Assembly (NCBI RefSeq): GCF_033958435.1
Contig: NC_134144.1
Span: 10,596,010-10,660,009 of the forward strand
Length of the DNA: 64,000 nt
Direction of reading: 5' to 3'
Origin: Carettochelys insculpta
Taxonomy: Eukaryota > Chordata > Testudines > Carettochelyidae
Shown here: in pieces, positions 42,485-57,400 of the stretch
Numbering within the stretch: position 1 is the first letter of the stretch
How the letters are laid out: each line of letters opens with the position of its first letter
The notes under the pieces: generated by a model
What the model was told of the DNA's origin: nothing
Databases searched by the model: none
Seen by the model: the letters and a program-made list of their open reading frames with translations, nothing else
Position numbers and translations under genes: made by a program

Positions 42485-45400
42485 GTGAGTGGTGATGATG
42501 GCCCTCAGTGAATTGGAAATAGCTTCAGTCAGCTTGGCTACAAATTTGGTCTGAGTGGGAATTATCTTCACAGTTAGGGAGAAAGTAGTCAAACAGATTG
42601 AATACCAGTATGTTTCTGTGAGTCCTTTTTAAAAAATGGACAAATGTCGGGTTTTTTTATTTGTGGGGAGTCACATAGGGGAGAAGAACCAGAATATATT
42701 TTCAAGCAAGGTTATTGCTTTTTCCAAATTTTGTTTTGACCTCTACTGATTAAACCTTTACATAATATTTACTGTTCCACTTCATATGTTGAGCTACTGA
42801 TCCTCTGTGGGAAGCGATGCTCTTCAAAGGTGCTTAAATTGCTTAAGGAAGATTATGGCTGGACATCTAGGCTGGTGGAGTTGGCGAAGTATATAGCTGG
42901 GGGATTTCAATGGTGGATAGGTGTCCGATGAGAGTTTTGGGTGCTCTGGATAAAGTTAAGGGCCTCCATCAGTTTATGTGCTTATATCGCCCTTATCACC
43001 ATATTATTTGAGGTCCTTGCACACTTGAGTAAATACATCTTCATGGCATCCTTGTGGGTAGTGAAGTTGTATCCCTATCTCAGAAAGGGAGGACTGAGTC
43101 ATGGATCTGCCCATGGTTACATGGGAAGCCTGTGTCAGAGTCAGGAACTGGACTTAGACTTCTAGCATCCCAGTCTGGTGCCTTAGCTACAAGACCATTT
43201 TTCTTTGCTCTTGTTGACATCCTTAAAGTTCCAATGGGTGGCAGCAGTGGCAGAATTTTACTGTAATTTCCTTATGTTGATTCTGACTTGCATGAAAGTT
43301 GTGGTTAGAAATGTGTGTGACTTCTAGTTTTGGCTGTATGGAGCCCATGACATTAGATTTCAGAAGAGTCACTACCACACTTCTCAATGCTACTATGTTG
43401 TTTCATCATTTGCAATAAAGTGTGTATTAAATATGTCAAGTTGGGATTTATTCCACGGAAATAATAATTTTTACCCTAAAGAAACTAAACAAAGCATGCC
43501 AAAAAAAAAAAAGGACTGTTGTTCACGGACATTTCATATTACTAGTGACCATTTGCTATCCTTTAATATTAGTGCTCCCACTGTTCCTTACTCATATCTT
43601 CTCTCTCGGTTCATACCTCCCTCCCTTGTCTGAAACACCAATTACGATTGTGCTCCAAATTAACTTGCACTTTGCCTGCCATTTCAGTTGCAGAGACTTA
43701 TGAAGTGAGAAGAATGTTTATCAAAAACTCTAAGGCAAATGTTCAAGTGGCACAGCATGATGCAACAATCATTGACTATGATTTGATAATCATTGACCAT
43801 TCTTCTTCTACTATCCAATAAAGGCTAGAAATAAGATAAAAAAAATTATCGTGGAAATTGTCAAATCAAATGATACATTGTCATTTCAAATGCAAGAAGA
43901 AATGGGCCGAAGTCACTGTTCACCTTCTAGTCATACCTTTTTATAAAACCTTCAGAACTTAGTAAAGGTTCCCATATGTCCCTGTGTAATTTAATATTGC
44001 TCTTTAAAATGTAAAATCAGTTCTTATTGTAAAATAAAAGGTAACAAACTGTGTATAGTACTCTGTGATATGTTATGGAGCATTAGAATACTTAAATTGC
44101 ATGACAAGTGTCACGTTACAGTATTTGAAAGTTGAGGACAGTAAACGTGTGAAGAAGAGAATAAAGCTTTAACCTCAAGTGAGAGGAGATGTTGGAATGA
44201 ATATTTTCAAAGACTGCATCTCAGAACAGAATTTGCAGTTTAGCAGTAGGATTTCATGCGTTTCCAATAATAAGTTTAGCGCAGGCACAAAATGGACGTT
44301 TTTGGGTGATATGGATATATCTAGATCATAGGAAATTCCTTTTTGCACTCAGTTCAATACAGAGATATTTGCTATTTCTTTATTCTTTGCTCACAACTTA
44401 AATTTTCTATGCCAAGACCTTTTATTTCAGCTGACATCAGACAATCCACTTTCGTTACATAATTGTGTAAGATCAGAAGTGAGCTACTCTGATAATTTAT
44501 GTCTCCGTTCTATGGCTGTCTACACTACCTCCCTACTTTGAAGGGAGGGTGGTAAGTAGGGTGTTTGGGAGTTTATCAATGAAGTGCGGTGCATATGCAG
44601 CACTTCATTAAGCAAATTCCCCACCCACCCCAGCGGCAAATTCGAAGTGTTAAACTTCAAAGTGGTGGCTCACGTTTAGCAGTGTCTCACCCGCCGGTAC
44701 TTCAAAGTTGCCACAGAGGGAATTTGCTTAATGAAGTGCTTTATATGCACCGCAGCACTTAATTGATAAACTCCCAATGCCCTACTTACCATCCTCCTTC
44801 GAAGTAGGGAGGTAGTGTAGACAAGCCCGATATGATTTGGCAGCTTGTGGGTTTTTTTTTAGAACAGAGGAGGGCAAAAGCCCTCACTTGCAAAAAGCCT
44901 CAGATCTAATCAGGAGACCATAAATAAAATTATTTCCCATCCCCCAAGTAGAAAAATTAATATTCCTTTAATGTATTAAACTTATTGATCATTCAGTTTC
45001 TTCAAATTAAATCTTATTAGTACACAGCATCATCACTTCAGTTAGATGTCTGTGCTGCCTATTCAAACCTTTGTGCAAAATAACGCGCTCCCTCTTCATG
45101 TTGAATTTTTTCCTCTAATTGATTTGTCCAAGTACTACAAATCAATAACAAAGCTGAATTTTATTATTTTAATTGTGTTTCCATTACACTTTATGAAGAT
45201 GAAACACACATAATTTCATCTCTTACTCCTCTTGTTCCAAAATGAAATGTCAACAATTTGTCAATATCCTGATTTATAAACTCTTCCTTTCCATATTGTC
45301 ATCTTTCTTAACATACATGAGACTCTTCAACTTTAGATCTTCCTTCAAATAAGATAATTAGAACTCAGCACTACTCTGTACACTAGAAAGCAGGTAAAAA

Positions 45401-48400
45401 CATGGGTCCCCTACTCCCTTCACCCTTGGCATGATTGTTCTGTTGGAAGCCAGCTGAGCATGTTATGCTTGACTCTTAGTTCTAATAGGGATCAATCGCA
45501 CTCCCTTACAATATGCGCTGATCACCATTCACCCAACTACCCCAAAGCGACAGGTGGTTTTATCACTGATTTTTGGGATGGGGAGGAGGAAATTAACATA
45601 TTTGGTATTCAAAGTAAAATACATAAGGTTTCTGATTTTCAGTTTTAACTGATAAACCTCAGTAAAGCAACTCCCCATCAATAGAATTTAGTTTATCCAA
45701 TAAATATTGGAAGTAGTTTACTTTTACATAAGGGCTCATGTACAAGGAGCGGTCATGCAGACAACAGGAAGTGATTTCTAACTGCACTAATATGTTGCAC
45801 AGTAATTGAACTGTGCAGACCTGCTGGTATGCTCTAAATATTCCTTGGTGCTTTTTAATGTTGTGCTGTTTGAAATAGTACTATGTTTAAAGCACAGAAG
45901 GGAACCGTACAAAGAGGTTATTTATTACAATATGTTCAGAGAGAGTCTCAACTACCTTCCTTCCCCTGCCACGGATTTTGAACATTTATATAAAACTCAC
46001 AAATTACTAAAAATAACCCACAAAAATTAGTTTAATAAACTTAGAAAAACAGAAGCCCTAACAGTACACATAGCTTAAAGAACAGAATCTTCCTTTGCTT
46101 TGCAGTATAGGAGTGGCTTGCACTGGTGAGCTAACCAGTGTTTCATGTAATAATAGCCTGATATCTTTGGACTTGTATCCAGTGAGGTTACCTGTGTAGG
46201 TCAAATGATCTGTTAACCTTGAATCCTCCAGCACTATCAGTTAAGGATTTAAAAGATCCAGAGCTTTTCCTACTACCACATGAGAGAGAGTGCCCAGGTA
46301 AAACTTTTTTTGTGTTAAAACAAGTGGCCTGAGACTCAGAATTTTTACAATTTATTTTCCTATCCTCCTTACTTTGTTACTTTGTGGACAACGAAAATAG
46401 GTAAGTCAGTTTCACCTTCTGGCTCATGCTCAAGTTGTTTAGGATACAAACACTACAGGGAAATGCTTAAGCTAAGCAAAATTATTGAATTAACAGGAAG
46501 AAAGGTATCAGAGGGGTAGCTGTGCTAGTCTGTATCTGCAAAAACAATGACAAGTCTTGTGGCACCTCATAGACTAACAGATATTTTGGCGCATAAGCTT
46601 TTGTGGGCAAAGATCCTCTTTCTCAGATGCATCTGATGAAGTGGGTTTTTGCCGGCAAAAGCTTATGCTTCAAAATATCTGTTAATCTATAAGGTGCCAC
46701 ACGACTTCGTTGCAGGAGAAAAAAATCCTGGAAACGTTTCCATTGGGCTTGTTTTGTACTTCTTTTTTACGGTAAAAAATCATTAAATCATGTTGACAGT
46801 GTCTCTTGCTAGACTGGCACTGACATGAGTTAAAATAATTTCTTAACGTTAAGCATGTGAGTAATTCCATTGACTTCAATGGAAGCAATATTGCATCCTG
46901 AATGACAGCAGTAATACTCAGTATGCCTTCTGCAGGAGTCTTTCTCCCACTGTTCCGCACATTAAGTATCAGCCCTCTGCATGTCGCCTACTAATTCATT
47001 ACCTTTTGTCATCTATTAACTAATTTACATTTAGACAATAGTCTTTGGTGTTAGATTTTATTGAGAGGTTTTGAAAATCCCGATATTAAATCAATTAATT
47101 CCTCTCCAAGTAGACTAAAAATAATTTCATTTTAAAATATATGCTGACTTGTAGCTGTTAAATAATACCTCCCCAAACATGTCCATTAACTATCAATAGA
47201 TATCTTCAGCTTCTAATATAGATGTTAGATTTTCAAGCCTGTAATTTTTAGCCTCATTCCTTGAATCTTTTTTTTTCCCAAATATAATTACAATCTGCAG
47301 TTTGACAGTGCATAAGCAGATCTCCATTAACATCAGAGGCTCCGCACAGGTGCAGAGAAATCCATAGCTGCTGATGGTTCTTAAGTACGTAGACAGCCTA
47401 GAAATAATTGTTTATCTGTTAGATCCCCTAATCTAGTATGTCATCTGTTCGTGGTAGATCATCATTACTCTGGTCCTTTGTGTTAATACATCTAAGAAAG
47501 ACTGTCAGTGATTTTTAAAGTCAGATTGACTAGAAAAGAGTTCATTTTATAGCCACTTGACATCCATATCTGTGTTATCTTTTGTGTATATTTTAATTGA
47601 ATTATATAAGCAATGATGACATGATAGAACTTCTTTACCTATATCTGACTTAATTGCTCTTTATGATACAAACTTAATCATGCCAAAAAAAATCTTGCAC
47701 ATTTAAGTATCAGAGGAGTAGCTGAGTTAGTCTGTATCTTCAAAAACAGCAAGAAGTCCTGTGGCACCTTATAGACTAACAGATATTTTGGAGCATAAGC
47801 TTTCATGGGCAAAGATCCGCTTTCTCAGATGCATGAGTGGGGGGTTCTGGAAGAAGGTTTAAAGATTTATTTAGTTGCTTAATCATCAGATGCAGATAGT
47901 GACCCTTCCAAGCAAAGATTTCCCATTCAAAACTGCCCATGGAAAAAGCCTCTTGTAATTTTTTTCTCCGTCACAAAAGTATATTAATTCTGTCTTTATT
48001 GTGTACACCATACTAAAACCACAGATATTCACTCTCAGTGAAAGAACAGCCTGATAGCAAGGGTAGTAGTCTCAATTATAATTTTTAAGTGTGGGATGCC
48101 TTAAAATGGTTCCATTTGACTATTCATTAACAGCTTTATTTTTGTCAGGGCCCTTCAGCTCCTATTTTAATGTGTCACACTGTCCATTGAAGACTGGGAT
48201 TTTTCAGCTTGAGAAAGAGATGACTAAAAAGAATTATTTTTCAAATAACATACAGTCAACCTACAGTTCTTCTTGCGAGAGGATATTGTGAAGTCCAAGA
48301 CTAGCAGGGTTCAGAAAAAGAGCTAGATGAATTTATGGGAGGATAGGTCTATTGATTAGCCAGGATGGGCTGGGATGGTGTCCCTCGCCCTCTGTCAGAA

Positions 48401-51400
48401 GCTGGGAATGGGTGGTAGGGGAGGGTTCACTTGATAATCTTACCTGTTCTGTTCAGGGCACCTGGCATTAGCCACTATCAGAAGACTGAATACTGGGCCA
48501 GATGGACCTTTGGGCTGATCCAGTATGGTCATTCATATGTTCTTTGGTCTTATTAACCTTGCCCTGTATGTCCGTTAAGAAAGTGAGGAATAGATTTTCT
48601 GAAAGGGTAGCTGTTTGGCGCTCCATACAGATAACATACTAAGGTTTTTGGTTTATTAATCCAAAAATTATTCATTGTCCTATGAGGAACTTCTTATTTT
48701 ATACGTTGGGCTTGGAACATGGGAAGCGACTGCAGAAATTCACTAGTACACAAACATGAGTTAATAATCTAATTTTTTTCAGTGGCAAATCAGATGGTTT
48801 TTGTTGTTGTTGGGGTTTCCTGTCTGTGGTTTCTTTCTTCTTAAGAGTGTTTTTGTAAAAGAAGAGAAAAAAAGGAACTTAACTGTTTTCACTTTTGAAG
48901 GTACTGCAACAGCCACCTACAGGTACTTGGCTTTATACCTAAAAAGGAGAGGAAGAAAAAGAATGATCCAGTAGAGGAAGTGAAGGTCAGGCACCAGATG
49001 GATGCTATGGCCTTCAGTCTGACAGTGCCTACACTGTCCTTGAAGATGTCCAATGGACTGGATGGGATGTCCCTCTCTCCACCAGGGGCTAGGCTTCCTC
49101 TCCACTACCTGGAAGCAGAGTTAGAAGATCCTTTTGCTTTTCATGAGGAGGAGGATGACTTAAAGAAAGGGGCAACAGTGAGGAAAAAGTTGCAGAGCAA
49201 GTTGGCCCAGAATCGACAGCGCCAGAGAGAAACAGAGATTTTAAAAGTTCACCAAGAGCACTTTAGCCCCCTTCCTACACCTTTGCAGCAGCAGCCACTG
49301 CAGCAGCAGCAGCAGCAGCACTCCCATCTGCCACCTTTATCAACTTCTTTAAAGCCTACAGGGCTACCGCAGGGCTTAGTCTGCAAGTCACCTCAACCTC
49401 AGAACACCAGCCTACCAATGCAGGGAGTGGCGCCCACCACACACACTATAGCACAAGCAAGGCAGATGTCTAACAAGAGACCCCTGCCTCTCCTGCCACC
49501 CACCAGGGCTCCTGTCATGGACCCACCAAGGGCTGATCGGGTCCTTATGAAAGCCACAGCCTTCTCTCCACACTCATCTTGCATGAGCCGGCTACAGAGA
49601 CTGGTGAAACTGTGCACTCGAAAACAGCAGCTGGAGACTGATCTGTTTCCACATTTAGGTAGGTAGATAATTACGTACATCACTGTGCTGGTCTTTCAGG
49701 TTGCCATGAGATTACATGTCTTTTTACTGGGACTGCACTGGCTTAATCTAGGTCATTTTTTAAATTCTTCAGGGCATGCCCTCACACCTTTGTAAAAGAG
49801 GGAAAAACATCTCGGAGATGTATAGACTGGTCACATCTGCTTTATAACTTTATATATTTTTTTAAAAATGCTAGCTCATAATTTGAGAGGCCAAACAGAG
49901 TGTTACACCTCACTCAGGTGGTTGTTTTTTACTTTTAATCAAAACATTTTCAAGTGAAGCAGTAAATATGGCCGTCATTGTTCCTGGACTATAGATATAG
50001 GTCAAGTTGGACCTAGAGCCTATGCTGTAAACAGATGATAAAAGGAGATGATAGAATGACAGTGCAAATACAACATACAGCTTTGTACATTTTCTGCACA
50101 CTCAAAACACCAGTTGGGTGTAGATTTTGGGTGTAAACTGCTAAGCTATGGGATCTGATTCAGTAAAGGAAAGACCAGCATTGTGTTCCACCAGAGAATA
50201 AGGAGCCAGATGCTGATTATGGAGATGTTTTTCTTCTCTGATTTTTATTGTAGAACAGGGGTGGCCAAACCTTTTTTCATTGTGGGCCACATGGCAATGT
50301 TTTACATATTCTGGGGGCCAAACACAAAATAGCCCCAGACTTGTCCCCTTCTACTCCCAGGCTTAACCCCTCACAGCCCCAAAACCAGGATTAATTTACA
50401 GGAGCTCCGCATGCTGCTGCCCCCGGCTGCACCTTTGCTGGGTCACTATCTCCTCCTTGGTGTGGCTGCGTGGCTCCCTCCAACCTTCCTACTCCCTTCC
50501 TCTATGTACAGTGTGTGGCTCTCTGCCCTGCTACACTGAAATAATGGGACTCAGTTTAATTGATTTAATGGCCAGATCCTTCCTGCTGGCTGTTAAACCA
50601 ATTAAATTCTGAGATCTACTCTTTCAGTGCAGCAGGGCAGGGAGCTGGAGGAGGAGTGAGCAGCGGCAACATCTGGAGCTGCAAATGGCTCCTTAAAGAG
50701 CTACATGCTGCTTGGAGCTGCTGAGCCAGCTTTTAGAATGGTGCCACTGCTGGCTTCGCAGGCCAGATGAAAAGGCTCCACAGGCCGGATTCTGGCCCAT
50801 TGGCCACATGTGGGCCACCCCTGTTGTAGAAGTTGTCCATTTTACCCATTGGATATATTACTACTCATTATTTTATTATCCAGATGCGACTGTGATAAGT
50901 TTTTGTATTAACTGCCCATGTGTTAGATTTGTTTTTAATTGAAATTGTGTTGCTGTCTTCTCATGGAAATAGGGCTTTTGAAATTTTAAGAGGCAATTGA
51001 ATATGGATAAGGTGGTGGCTTGTAGTCTAATTTGTAAATGGAGGTTGAGATACATATACCACCAATGTTATATAGAATCATAGAACTGGGAGGAACCTTG
51101 AGAGGTCATCAAGTCCAGTCCTGTGCCCTCATGGCAGGGCCAAGCACCATCTAAGCCATCCCTGACAGGTATTTGCTGAGCCACCTTGCTTTGTAATGTA
51201 TTCAATTTTTAATTTAGTTTTAGATCATAGTTGAGTTTTACAAAGCCATGGTGGAGAAGACAACAACCAGAAATGCCTTATATTAGAAACAGCAACACCA
51301 AACCATTGTATTGTTTTAATTAATTCTAGTACGTGCAGGGAATTATTTACAGCAATGGCACACATCACAAACATCTGTAATTTTAGTTATTTCAATTAAT

Positions 51401-54400
51401 CTCTCTTAATTTTGTGTTTTTTAAAAATCTGCCTTTTGGCACCTGTGAGACAGTTTGGCTGTTTGTCGGGAAGCAAATGAGCATCCTACAGAAAGTCTCT
51501 TAAGGATGTTTTTCTGTGAAAAAACTGTTTGATGGTTTTCTGAACAATGCAGTTAATATGAGGAATGAGGATGTTGGGAACACCCTAAGTGTCAAGATTC
51601 CCAAATAGGTTAGAAAGCACCCTGGCCTCATGGACCTGTATAAGGGTGGCATTCCATGTCCAAGATGTCGCATTCTACAGAAACACTAAAATGTTTTCTA
51701 TTGTATTTTGGTTTTAGGAAAACATTTGCTCAGATATGTAAATGTAAAATTGTGGAAATGTTATGCTATGATAAATGTGAAAATGAACATAAGACTGTAG
51801 CATTTTACAATTTGCTAATTAGCATAATACACTTAATTATACATTAGCTGTGTGGGAGTAGATAAATACTTAATTGCAAGCTCACAGTACAGCCTATTCT
51901 TAGAGACATTTTTATCCTGGTGGAAAAACTTCTGGATTTCTGTTTTACTAAAATACCAACTATAACAGTTCACAGATACAATAAATGAATGTTGCTTTCA
52001 GAATCTTTAAAAATATACCCTTAATTTTTAGTAAAACTATGCAAAGTGATGTTTGCATAAACTAAATGGGGAAAAGGTCCAGTGCTAATACTAGATTTAC
52101 TGTCCTTGTACCCTTAGCACTTCCAGGAGTTAAGATTTTACAACCCTTCTTCTACTAATTTTTAATTCGTGCCAAAAAAAATTGATTACGCTGCATCCGT
52201 GTATGTGTCTTTATGGAACATCAATTTAGCTTGTTTGTTTTTCAAGTAAAATACATTTAAGTGTAATCTAGTTTTGTTTTTTAATGTACAGGTTGGACCT
52301 CTCTAGTCCTGTACACTCTTGTCCAGCAACATCTATAATCTGGCATGATTTTAGGTAGCCGGATGACTACTTACTATGGATGTGGCCGAGTTTCCTGGGG
52401 TTCCAAAAAGTGTGTTTCCAGACACTATTTCTGACTGTATTTCAGTATTATTATTTAGCTGTATTTGATCCATAAATGTCCTCTAACAGCCCAGTAAGCA
52501 GTGACAGTGTTGGTAATATGCTCGACAACATTGACCTCCCAAGGTCTGGCAAATTCTCTCGTTCAGCACTGATTGGGATTGGGTGCTGGACCAGTGAGGT
52601 TCAACCTATATATAGTTGGACCAGACTTCAATATCTGGGATTAGGCACAAACTTGATTATCAGAAAAATAGGCACAAACATTTTTAAAAGTACCTAAGTG
52701 ACTTAAGAACCAGAATTTAGGCTTCTAATTGCCAGCTCTTAAGTCAAAGTCCTGAGTTCTAAATCATGTAGGTGCTTCTGAAAATTTTACTTCAAAACTG
52801 TACTTAGGTTCCTAACTTAATCAATATTTAGACTCTTCTGGGTTAAAGTGCCAACCTCTGGAATCCTGGTTGGAGACTTGTACCTAAATATTTTTGGATA
52901 AAATAAAATAAGATTTTTTTTTAAAGGAAGACCTTAACATGCTGTCCCTAACTCTGGCTCCATATTTAAGATCATATATAAAAATGTGGGAGAGAGAACA
53001 ACAAAAGCTGATTTTGAAAGGGAGATTACATTTTCCTATCCTGCTCTAAGGGATCGCCAAGGATAGTGTAGGGCCATGAAAAAATGCAGAGGATGAGAGT
53101 CCATAGGAACCTGGACTCAATCCTGTCCAGACATCTAGAAAAACCTCCTGTATGGTCCTTCCTGTTTGCCCTTTTTCAGCGAAGTCCTGCAATGCTATGT
53201 TCTGGGCTCTTTGGTAATGAGGGACACAAAGATCACAGAATTAAGTGATCCTCTTCCAAAAGTTGTTTGTTTAATCTGGTATACTTATGTGGGCTTCAGC
53301 TGCGGAGCAAGGTGAACAGCTGCTTTTGAAAACAAAAAGCAGCCAAGTAGCACTTTAAAGACTAGCAAAATAGTTTATTAAGTGAGCTTTCATGGGACAG
53401 ACCCACTTCTTCAGACCATAACCAGACCAGAACAGACTCAATATTTAAGGCACAGAGAACCAAAAACAGTAAGCAAGGAGGACAAATCAGAAAAAGCTAA
53501 TCAAGGTGAGCAAATCAGAGAGTGGAGGGGTGGGGGGGAAAGGTCAAGAATTAGACTGAGCCAAGTATGCAGACGAGCCCCTGTAGTGACTCAGAAAGTT
53601 CCCATCATGATTTAAACCATGTGTTAATGTGCCAAATTTGAATATAAAAGCTAACTCGGCTGCTTCCCTTTCCAGAACGGTGCGATAATTCTTCTTCAGT
53701 AACACACATACCTTTAGGTCATTCACAGAATGCCCCATTCCATTAAAATGTTGACTAGCTGCTTTTGAGTGATTGGCTGCCCCTCTTGTTTCTTCCCATT
53801 GGCACCAAAGTCCCTTTCTCACTGATATTTGGTGGGGATTTGCACAGAAAAGAACAGAGGATCACCTAATGTGTAACTGTCCGTCTCACTCTGTCCCTGT
53901 AGCTTTCTCCCAGGGTTGTGCTGTTCTCCACACTTTTCAGCAGGGGGAGCAAAGGATCTGTAATATGTATAAAATTTATACAGGGTTATAAAACTTATAT
54001 CAGTCTGTAATTATTGAACTGTCAGCTGCTCGTGGTAGGGACTTCCTCTTTATAAAAAAAAAAAAAAATCTAACATTCAGCACAGCTGAGATTTTTCTTT
54101 ATGTAAGGCTGATGGTAGTTTTTGATTTTTATTTAATATATTTATGGACAAAGAAAGCCAATAAAGATATTAAAGGGATAACAAACTAGTCATTGAAAAA
54201 TGCAGTTACATGCTGTTTGTACACGGTAATGAAGTAGCTATCATAACTGTTGAGAGGTTAATGAGAAAATTACACGATGAATCACATAGAATGTGTCCCC
54301 AGTATTGTTCTGTATAGGACATAGAATAGGCAGAGGCCATTGATAATGGTTATTGCCACAGATTATTCAGATGTTTGTGGATTACAGTCTCTCTGCATCC

Positions 54401-57400
54401 AGTCTCCCTGTTTACACTTCTCTCATTCTCAGGGTTGGACTGGTCTGAAGACAGTGGAGAAGAATTGGAGGATTCAGAGCAAACTTCACCATACCAGGTT
54501 GCATGGTCTATCCGGGAAACCCTCAGATATGAAAGACACGAGTAAGTAAAGCATTCTTTGTTTTAATTTGTTTAATTGGCCCCCAGTTCAGCAAAGCACT
54601 TAACATTGACTTTACCTTAACCAAAGTTAGCAGGGCTTAAGAATTTTGTGTATCAAGACCTTTTATTATAAAGCATTACCAGAGCAACATGTTGTTGTTA
54701 GTTGTTGAGCTCTTTCCAGAAGACCTGCCCCAGACATCGAGTGATATCAAGAAACAGACAATGAGAAGACTTCTAAATCTCATTTTACGTTAGATGATAG
54801 CATAAACCTGATCTTGTCTCTGGAAGATGAGAATAATTTAAAAAAAAGAAAAAATAAATCAACCAAGAGAGTAGAGTACATCTTAGCAGATAAAATGGGA
54901 ATGTGGCTTTTAAACCTTATAGCAGCCCTGGTTAGTGTTTTTTTTTTTTAAATCTTTTGTTTTTTGAAAATTGAATTAATCAACAATTTTGTCACTGAAT
55001 TGTTCTGGAGAGCTTGGGTTCACTTTCAGTCTTGAATTTGGCCATGTCATAATCCTTTTAAAAAAGGTGAAATGTCATTTTCTGGCCATGCTTGGGAGTA
55101 GAATGCAAGGGGTTTTAATTAGGGCTAAGATCGTGTGAAGTTTTCCACCGCCCCCGTCCCAGTGAGGATTGCTTCAATTTGTTCAGTTAGAAGAGCTCCA
55201 TTTCTGACCCAATCTCACACAGTCAATGGAGAAATGTCATTTCAGTGGTCAGCTGCTGATGCAGGTAAGGGATAAAGGCCTAGATTCAGAAAAGCACCTA
55301 AGCATATGCTTAAGTTGTACTTGATGGGATATAAGCACACACTGAAATGCCTTTATTGAGTAAGGGTGGTTCTAGGTTTCCATTCTGATAGTTAAACTGT
55401 CAGTAAAATTTTATTCCTGGTGCAGAGAGGCTTAAAATGTACAAATATTGATAATTTCTGACTGTGCAGTGTTACACCAGGGTATGGTCATATTATATCT
55501 CTGAGATTGTTATTTTAGCACGTAGACAATAAAATGTGCCGTGGATGGTATTGTAGTTAAATTGATATAAACTACAAGAAAGCGGATTGTGGCATATTAA
55601 TCACAAAATGAAATCACAGCTTTGGGAAGTTTTTTGCTTTAGCTCCTATGTTGTGGTTGAGTTTCAGCACATAAGTAGATACTTTCCTTGTGTCTTAAAA
55701 GCATTACATTTTCTTCCAAAAGACCTGGATGGATTCAGTGGTAATACTGTGTTTGGCCTTGTAAATGTGATACTTAAAATTGAAAAACTGAACTATTAGG
55801 ACATCAAGTTGTAAAAAACAAAAACATTCCAATGTGTAAAGGCATCATTATGGTGAACTGTAAAGCTGTTATCAAAACTGAGAACAGCCCAGAAATATAC
55901 GGTGAATGACCTCACTAAATCAAACTTTGGTGACTATCAGCAAACTAACAACATCCCTTTTAATATTCCTTTTTTTTGTAGCTGAAATAAGTCAGTTGCT
56001 TTTTGGGAATCACTAGACAGAGAACTACCTAGATTTCACAGAAGTTACCAATATTTTTAAATAAAGATTAGCTACAGGGTTTTTTTTCCTGGTGATCTCC
56101 TCATAGCCTCACTACTGGGGGACATAACAGTAAAATGCAAATAGTCATGCTTTCATTCTGACTTTAGTTTTCCAGTCCATCTTTTAAACTAAATATAACT
56201 TTCAAAGTAGACCATCTGTCAAAGCAAACAACTGTAGTCGTCCCCCTCCTTGATATTTAATTGGAATGTTACTTAAATCTCATTTTGTTTTTTCAGCTTT
56301 GTGCATTAGCTGCCTATTCTGGAGTGGGCTTTTGTTCATTTTTATGTTACTTTTTTCTGCCTTCTCCCTGGGTTTTCTTTGTACGTTAATGGAAAGTGCT
56401 AACTTTAATTGACATTTTCTATGTCATTGAACATTTTGTGCACTTATTTAAAGCACCCCTTAAACTGACCATCAATGATAAATTCTCATATAGCACTTGC
56501 CATTCACATGCTTTAATTAATCTGCCTTGTTCTACTCTTCAGCATCTTTTCTAATTTTGTTTATGGATTAATATTGACACATTTGCTTGATTTCAGTCTT
56601 TCAAAATTGTATTTATTTGGCAAGCTTCAGTCAGTATTATTAACTGAAACATTTATTCCTTGTTCTACTTTGGCATTCTGTACTGTGTTCCCCATTTCTG
56701 AAGATGTCTGGGGAATGGTTTAAATGAGCATGAGTTTGGTTTGTTAAACTGACCCTGCCTTATTGATCTAATAGCTACTTAAATTTGATGGCCAGCTAAC
56801 CAAAAGCAGCAATACCTTGTTATAATTTCTTGTGACTTTTGGGTTGCTTTCCCCAAAACTTCAGAATTCTGAAATCATGTATGAAAATCCGAGGATTGGC
56901 TTTTTTTAAAAATGAGCATTGCGTTTAACAATAAACGTGTTAAAACTTTACTCATTCGACAGTGACTTGCTGTCAGATTATTGCATCTTTTACCAGATTA
57001 AATGTGATGGAGAGACTCTCCTATTGATTTCCTGTAGGAGGGAATTCTGCTTTGAGCTGGGCTTTCAGGAAAGTTTCAGCTTCTATTTGAATTATTTATT
57101 TGTGGGGAGTGTATTGCTATTTTAAATAACTTGTTTTGGTTTAGTAGACAGATACTGTGCACTATCCTGCACCTTCCCTTAGGCTTGCATCCCAAAGGCA
57201 GGAAGATAGTGCCGCTGGATGGAAACAAAATCTTTTTCTTTTCATTCCTGTTCAGGGCACACTGAAATTAACAGTGGAAATACTCCTCAAGGAGAAGGCA
57301 CTAATAGGGTACATTGTGCTGAGTGGGGAAGAAAAAATCAACCATCCAAACACATATCCAACAATATAGGGATGAGTGTCAGCCTGGGTTAACAGACTCA

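Noticed and set aside
49399..49683. 94-codon frame on the minus strand
   Set aside because: It is the antisense shadow of INO80D exon 3.
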